From: Deltaproteobacteria bacterium
Lineage (GTDB): Bacteria; Myxococcota; Myxococcia; Myxococcales; 40CM-4-68-19
DNA length: 64,000 nt
Direction of reading: 5' to 3'
Assembly (NCBI GenBank): GCA_025358085.1
Contig: JANYKT010000106.1
Location: forward strand, 1 to 64,000
How positions within the stretch are numbered: position 1 is the first letter of the stretch; each line of letters starts with the position of its first letter. A program made the position numbers and the translations under genes. A model generated the notes under the pieces. It did no database searches, had not been told where the DNA came from, and saw only the letters and a list, made by a program, of their open reading frames with translations. Of the stretch, positions 59,451 through 64,000 are shown piece by piece.

Positions 59451-61069
59451 ATCTCTGCGCCCTCGCGCTGGCGCTGGTGATGGTGGGGCCGGCCGCGCTC
59501 GCTGCACCGGCCGCGCTCGCTGCACCGGCTTCGCAGGTGTGCCTTCCGCCGCCAGCCGTGGCCGTCGCTTTGCGGCGACCGAAGCGAAGGTCCGCCCCGG
59601 GAGCCAAAGCCGTCACCAGGCCCGGGTCGCCGGGAAAGTCGGAGAGCCGCCTCCCGGCCACAGCCAGGACCATTCCCTCCTTGCAAGCCGCACAACCTGC
59701 GGCCGCGCCGTCGACCAGTTCTCGCGTCCCCGCCTTCAGCGACGAGCCCGAGATTTTGCCCACCGACCCCCGCGAGGGCGAGCCGGGCGTCTGCCTTCCC
59801 TCCGCGGCTCCCGATCGCAGCTGCCTGTTGCGCCACCCCCTCTGCGAGCGGTGCCAGGAAAGCGCGCGCATCGCCTGGCAATACTTTCGCAAGAACACCG
59901 GCCCCACCGGGCTCGTCAATGCGGTGGACGGCTACCCGTCGAGCACGCTCTGGGAAGCCGGCTCCTCCCTCACCGCCATCCTCGCGGCCGGCGAGTTCGA
60001 CCTGATTGCACCGAAGGAACGCGACGATCGATTGGCCGCGATGCTGGCCGCGCTCAACACCCAGAAGCTCTACCGCGACGAGCTGCCGAACAAGGCTTAC
60101 TCCACCATCACGAACGAGATGACCGACTACGGGAACAAGCCAAGTCCGGGCGGCATCGGCTACTCGGCGCTGGACATTGCGCGTCTCCTGTCCGCGCTGG
60201 ATCTCGTCAGCTGCATGAGCCCCAAGCACGCCGATGCCGCGGCCCGCGTGGCCACGCGCTACAACTTCTGCCGGATGGTCAAGCGCGGCGAGCTCTTCGG
60301 CGCGGCGGTGGAGAACAGCGCGGACCTCCCGGTGCAGGAGGGCCGGACCGGCTACGAGCAGTACGCCGGCCGGGCGATGGAGCGGCTCGGGTTCCAGCTG
60401 CCGGTCGCCTCGCACTACTACAACCAGTTCGCCGCCACCGTGCAGGTCGAAGGCGTTCCGATCCTCTACGACAAGCGCGACCCTAAAGATTACGGCGCGG
60501 TGAATTACGTCGCCACCGAGTCGTATGCGCTGGACGCAATCGAGAATGGCCTCGACCTCGAGAACACGCCGCTCTTGCGCAACGTGTTCGAAGCGCAGAA
60601 GCGCAGGTGGCAGCGCACAGGGGTCGTCACCGCGGTGACCGAGGACCACGTCGATCGGCCGCCTTACTTCATCTACAACACGGTCTTTGCCGCGGGCGAG
60701 CCGTGGAAGACCGTGACCGAGAGCAACCAGGACATGGGGCCGCTGCGGTCGCTGTCGGTCAAGGCGGCTTTCTCGCTGGCGACGCTGTTCCCCGACGAGC
60801 CCTACTCCGCGGTGCTGATTGATGCGATCGCGAGCGCCTACGATCCCGAGCGCGGCTACTACGCCGGCATCTACGAGAGCGGCATCGGCTACAACCGCGC
60901 GCTGACCGCCAACACCAATGGCGTAGTGCTCGAGATGCTGCTCTACAAGATGTACGGACCGCTGCACGCGGCCTGCTCCAGCTGCAAGCGCGGGCTCCGG
61001 CTGCCGGCGCGCTTTGCCAGCGCGGACGAAGCCAGCGCGCGCTGCGAGCCCGAGCTGCGCAAGCCGTGA
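59447..61069 (+). CDS. Exported DUF3131 protein
   Basis: A 540-residue paralogue of the preceding protein. It starts at GTG 59447, overlapping as GTGA. A signal peptide (LCALALALVMVGPAALA) replaces the membrane anchor, so it is periplasmic. After a basic Pro-rich linker and a Cys-containing hinge (CLLRHPLCERC) comes the DUF3131 domain (about 140-530): AWQYFRKNTGPTGLVNAVDG, GYEQYAGRAMERLG, TEDHVDRPPYFIYNT and YNRALTANTNGVVLEMLLY. The two proteins match along their whole domain. One soluble and one anchored copy suggest different positions along the exported glycan. Confidence 0.87.
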   Translation: MNLCALALALVMVGPAALAAPAALAAPASQVCLPPPAVAVALRRPKRRSAPGAKAVTRPGSPGKSESRLPATARTIPSLQAAQPAAAPSTSSRVPAFSDEPEILPTDPREGEPGVCLPSAAPDRSCLLRHPLCERCQESARIAWQYFRKNTGPTGLVNAVDGYPSSTLWEAGSSLTAILAAGEFDLIAPKERDDRLAAMLAALNTQKLYRDELPNKAYSTITNEMTDYGNKPSPGGIGYSALDIARLLSALDLVSCMSPKHADAAARVATRYNFCRMVKRGELFGAAVENSADLPVQEGRTGYEQYAGRAMERLGFQLPVASHYYNQFAATVQVEGVPILYDKRDPKDYGAVNYVATESYALDAIENGLDLENTPLLRNVFEAQKRRWQRTGVVTAVTEDHVDRPPYFIYNTVFAAGEPWKTVTESNQDMGPLRSLSVKAAFSLATLFPDEPYSAVLIDAIASAYDPERGYYAGIYESGIGYNRALTANTNGVVLEMLLYKMYGPLHAACSSCKRGLRLPARFASADEASARCEPELRKP

Positions 61070-62328
61070 TGGTTTGGGTCGCGCTGGTGGCGGCTCTGGC
61101 GGCGCCGGCGGGGCAGCCGTCCCCTCTGTCGAGGGTGGCCACCCGGCTTGCGGCAGCGCGCGATGCCGCCGCCGCACGCTCCGCGCTGGCCGAGCTGAAT
61201 CTGGCCTTCAGTGCCGCGCTGGGTCTGCCCGACGAACGCCTGCACCGAACCGCTCCGCCGTCGCTGCGCGCCGCGACCCTCGACGAAGTGCTGCTGGCCA
61301 TCACCGACGCGGCCGAGCGGCTGCCCGAGATCCGCGAGGAGGCCGCGCGGCTCGTCGCTGGCTGGGACGGCTGCGCGCTGCGCGATGGCCAGTGGGACCT
61401 GGTGGGACGGAGCACCGGCATCGCGCGTGCTCCGTCCGTGCAATTCGAGCCGCTCGGCCTGGTCGCAGCCGGGGTGTCGCCCGGCAGCGTGCCGTCGCCG
61501 CTCTTCGATGGGCTGTCCGCCGCCGAGCGCGACGCGGCTGTGGCCCGCTGCTGGCGGCCGCGCCCGCTGGAGGAAGTAGAAAAGAAAGCCGAGCAGTCCG
61601 AGCCCGCGGTCAGCGCGCCGACGCCTCCGCCTCCGCCGCGTTACTCGGCCGTCCGCGTCGGGCCCCCGGAGCACGTCCCTGTCCCCGGTGCCGCGCCCGC
61701 GGGAGGAAGCATCGCGCCGCCGGTCGCCGGCCCCTGGAGCACCGGCAAGCTGCACATCGGCACTATGGCCTACGTCGCCTGGATCCTTGACGGCCGCTAC
61801 GAAGTCGGCCTCGCAGGGTATTGGAATCCGCTCTCGTTCCTCTTCGCGCGCGCAGGTCTCGGTTACCGCGCGGGCCGCGATCACGCGCCCTATTACTCCT
61901 GGGGCTTCGGTTACGACGACTGGCACCCCAACACCTTCTCGATCCAGCTGAACGACTTCGGCCCCACCACGCCATCGGACGGTCTCGGTTTTCGGCAAGC
62001 CGTGCTCGACGTTGGCTACAAAGGCTTCGTGCCTTGCTTCGGGGCCTTCTGCCTCTCGAGCTATGTCTCGGTGGACGTGCCGCTCAAAGACGGTACGGCC
62101 TTTGTCGGCGTCCGCGAGACCATCACCTGGGAGGAGTTGTGGTTCGTCCGCCTCGGGGTGAGCCTCACCCGCGAGGGCAACGTGCAGTGGGTTTACGGCC
62201 TGGGTCGCTACGACTGGCGCCCGCTCGGCATCAGCGTCTCGTACGACAACTGGGGCCCGAACCAGGTGCCGCACCCAAACGTCACCCGGCATGGCGCGCT
62301 GACGGCCTCGATCAACGGCTCGTTCTAG
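61069..62328 (+). CDS. Exported, possibly outer-membrane, protein of the GT2/DUF3131 cassette
   Basis: A 419-residue protein starting at ATG 61069 (TGATG overlap with the previous stop; GTG 61066 is also possible). It has a short signal-like N-terminus, a helical region (about 25-175), a Pro-rich linker, and a C-terminal half of alternating aromatic strands (YEVGLAGYWNPLSFLFARAG, YYSWGFGYDDWHPNTFSIQL) ending in F. Alternating hydrophobic strands and a final Phe are typical of outer-membrane beta-barrels. It may be the outer-membrane exit or binder for the polymer; no family was recognised. Its end overlaps the convergent TetR gene by 17 bases. Confidence 0.7.
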   Translation: MVWVALVAALAAPAGQPSPLSRVATRLAAARDAAAARSALAELNLAFSAALGLPDERLHRTAPPSLRAATLDEVLLAITDAAERLPEIREEAARLVAGWDGCALRDGQWDLVGRSTGIARAPSVQFEPLGLVAAGVSPGSVPSPLFDGLSAAERDAAVARCWRPRPLEEVEKKAEQSEPAVSAPTPPPPPRYSAVRVGPPEHVPVPGAAPAGGSIAPPVAGPWSTGKLHIGTMAYVAWILDGRYEVGLAGYWNPLSFLFARAGLGYRAGRDHAPYYSWGFGYDDWHPNTFSIQLNDFGPTTPSDGLGFRQAVLDVGYKGFVPCFGAFCLSSYVSVDVPLKDGTAFVGVRETITWEELWFVRLGVSLTREGNVQWVYGLGRYDWRPLGISVSYDNWGPNQVPHPNVTRHGALTASINGSF

Positions 62329-62938
62329 CGAGCGCGCCGATCCCCTCCAGCAGCGCCTTCGTCAGGGTGTCGGCCATCTCCTCCGGCGGCGGCAGGTCGA
62401 GCCCGGGAACGGCGCCGATGGCGAGCCTGCGCGCCACCACCGGCGTGAGGCCGAGGCTCAGGGTGGCAACGACGAGGACGAGCGGCGGCAGGTCGGTGCG
62501 TAGCACGCCCGCGCTCATTCCCTCGAGCACCGTCCGGACGATCAGCTGCACATGTCCGTCGTCCTGCAGGAAGCGCTTGAAGAGCTTCCGGAAGCGGTCC
62601 GACGACACCAGCGCTTCGCGCAGGACGATCCGGATGACGTCGAACTCGGTGGCGTCGAGGCTCCCGACGCGCACGTAGAGGCGCTGCAGGCGGACCTCGA
62701 TCGGCGCGTCCGCCGCCAGCGCCGCGGTGACGCCGGCCAACAACCCGGCGTAGACCTCCTCGACCACGGCGAGCAGCAGGTCGTCCTTGCTGGGGAAGTA
62801 GTAGTAGACCATCCCGATGCTGGTGCGCGCCGCGTGCGCGATCTCCCGCAGCGAGGCGCCGTCGACGCCCTGCTTGAGGAACCGCGCCCGCGCCGCCGCG
62901 ACGATGCGGGGAGCGATGCCCGACCGGGGCCGCGCCAT
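62312..62938 (-). CDS. TetR-family regulator
   Basis: A 208-residue repressor with an N-terminal helix-turn-helix (about 10-58): RIVAAARARFLKQGVDGASL, then REIAHAARTSIGMVYYYFPSKDD. The C-terminal part is a helical ligand/dimer domain. The start at ATG 62938 overlaps the stop of the ABC permease gene by one base (TGATG), so the regulator is the last gene of the transporter operon and probably represses it in response to a small molecule. Confidence 0.93.
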   Translation of the reverse strand: MARPRSGIAPRIVAAARARFLKQGVDGASLREIAHAARTSIGMVYYYFPSKDDLLLAVVEEVYAGLLAGVTAALAADAPIEVRLQRLYVRVGSLDATEFDVIRIVLREALVSSDRFRKLFKRFLQDDGHVQLIVRTVLEGMSAGVLRTDLPPLVLVVATLSLGLTPVVARRLAIGAVPGLDLPPPEEMADTLTKALLEGIGALARTSR

Positions 62939-64000
62939 CAGTTCAGCTTCTTCCGGAAGCGCAGCGACGAGAGCACGAGCAGGACCACGAGGATGCAGGA
63001 CATCCAGACGAGTTCGGGAAGCAGGTCTCCGAACCCGCTGCCTTTCAGCGTCACGCCGCGCACGATGCGGAGGAAGTGCGTCAGCGGCAGGAGCTGGGAG
63101 AGCCACTGCATGGGGCGGGGCATCGCCTCCCAAGGGAACATGAAGCCCGAGACGAGGATGTTGGGCAGGAGGAAGAAGAAGGACATCTGCATGGCCTGCT
63201 GCTGGGTCTGCGCGAGCGTAGAGAAGAAGAGCCCAAGAGCGAGATTGCCAGCGATGAAGACGAACGCCATCGCGTAGAGCAGCGCGAGTGAGCCGACGAT
63301 CGGCACGCCGAAGACCGCGGTGCCGAGGAGGAGGATGAGCGTCATCTGCACAAACCCCATCCCCACGTAAGGGAGGATCTTTCCCAGGATGAGCTCCCAG
63401 CGGCGCAGGGGCGAGACGATGAGCTGCTCGAGCGTGCCGCGCTCGCGCTCGCGGGCGATCGCCATCGAGGTGAGCATGACCATCGTCATGGTGAGGATCA
63501 CGCCGATGAGGCCCGGCACGATGGAGATCGCGCTGCGCAAGTCGGGGTTGTACCAGTTGGTGGTGGTGAGCTCGATGGCCGGCCGCGACCGGGTCCGCGA
63601 CTGGGCAAGGCCGGCTGCGGCGCCCGCAGCGCTGCTCGCAGTCTGCGGGTCGGAGCCGTCGAGCACCAGCTGCAGGTGCGCCACGCGTCCCCGCGCAAGA
63701 TCGGCTGCGTAGCCCCCAGGCACCACCAGCGCGGCCCGCGCAGCGCCGGACTTCATGGCGCGCTCGATCTCCGGATAGCCGCGCACGTTGCCCGCCAGCT
63801 CGAAGAAGCCGGTCGCCTGCAGGCTGCGGGCGAAGTCGCGCGATGCGGCGGAATCGTCCTGGTCGTACACGACGGTTCGGATGTGCCGCACGTCGGTGTC
63901 GATGGCGTAGCCGAAGAGCGCGAGCTGGACGACGGGAAACACGATCATCATGGCGAGTGTCAGGCGATCGCGGCGGAGCTGGAGGAGCTCCTTGATCGCG
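62938..64000 (-). CDS. ABC-2 type transporter permease (partial, 5' end outside window)
   Basis: About 353 residues are visible; the frame runs off the right edge upstream of MMIVFPVVQLALFGYAIDTDV (its beginning reads AIKELLQLRRDRLTLA). One helix is followed by a large periplasmic domain (about 40-175), then five helices with IARERERGTLEQLIVSPLRRWELI, the coupling motif of YbhR/YhiH-type ABC-2 permeases. These export drugs, bile salts or similar compounds with an ATPase encoded upstream, outside the window. It is followed by its likely TetR repressor. Confidence 0.9.
   Translation of the reverse strand, partial: AIKELLQLRRDRLTLAMMIVFPVVQLALFGYAIDTDVRHIRTVVYDQDDSAASRDFARSLQATGFFELAGNVRGYPEIERAMKSGAARAALVVPGGYAADLARGRVAHLQLVLDGSDPQTASSAAGAAAGLAQSRTRSRPAIELTTTNWYNPDLRSAISIVPGLIGVILTMTMVMLTSMAIARERERGTLEQLIVSPLRRWELILGKILPYVGMGFVQMTLILLLGTAVFGVPIVGSLALLYAMAFVFIAGNLALGLFFSTLAQTQQQAMQMSFFFLLPNILVSGFMFPWEAMPRPMQWLSQLLPLTHFLRIVRGVTLKGSGFGDLLPELVWMSCILVVLLVLSSLRFRKKLN

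Noticed and set aside
54851-62292. Long minus-strand open frames opposite the OmpA, GT2, DUF3131 and envelope-protein genes
   Set aside because: Arg/His-rich shadow translations; the plus-strand genes carry full catalytic motifs and overlapping junctions.

Overview
The window is GC-rich, densely coded chromosomal DNA, most likely from a member of the Myxococcota (delta-proteobacterial lineage) or a close relative. The pointers are a Ser/Thr kinase with C-terminal PEGA repeats, a MYXO-CTERM-like Cys/membrane/Arg-cluster signal, cysteine-rich lipoproteins, OmpA proteins with thrombospondin type 3 repeats, DUF4398 lipoproteins and frequent GTG/TTG starts. No rRNA, tRNA, CRISPR array or intact prophage was recognised. 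The right end cuts an ABC permease gene.

Layout. 1-1.1 kb: a small overlapping gene pair with a nucleotidyltransferase. 1.1-7.1 kb: housekeeping and small genes (DsbA-like isomerase, ADP-ribosylglycohydrolase-like protein, threonine aldolase, endonuclease III, cold-shock protein with a terminator, HD-domain protein, YCII protein). 7.1-15.8 kb: an eight-gene leftward moxR-DUF58-bat operon, almost every junction overlapping. 15.8-20.9 kb: REP-like palindromes, two small envelope genes, a 919-residue thiolase-like protein without the catalytic Cys, a degenerate repeat array and a REP-associated-type transposase. 21-29.2 kb: a broken secreted-protein gene, dusB, a rightward cell-surface block (Cys-rich lipoprotein, tetraheme cytochrome lipoprotein, lytic transglycosylase with LysM) and an HNH nuclease remnant.

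29.3-37.8 kb: one 2,824-codon frame. It joins a giant DUF11/Ig-repeat lipoprotein that ends in a MYXO-CTERM-like signal to a second, complete exported OmpA-type protein with its own signal peptide and no stop codon between them. 38.3-43.7 kb: leftward kinase, AAA ATPase and FlK-type thioesterase. 43.7-46 kb: decayed, gene-poor DNA around a second REP-associated-type transposase. 46-50.5 kb: leftward PspA, small membrane protein, lipoprotein, ABC ATPase and ABC permease.

50.6-62.3 kb: mostly rightward trmB, lipoproteins, an OmpA operon, and a tightly overlapping STAS, cellulose-synthase-like GT2, DUF3131, DUF3131, envelope-protein cassette. I read the cassette as a candidate uncharacterised polysaccharide-making and remodelling system. 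62.3-64 kb: TetR regulator and ABC-2 permease.

The best candidates for something new are the internally signal-bearing giant reading frame, the GT2/paired DUF3131 cassette, the kinase-AAA-thioesterase operon and the PspA-linked ABC operon. All functions are read from motifs by eye; no homology search was run.
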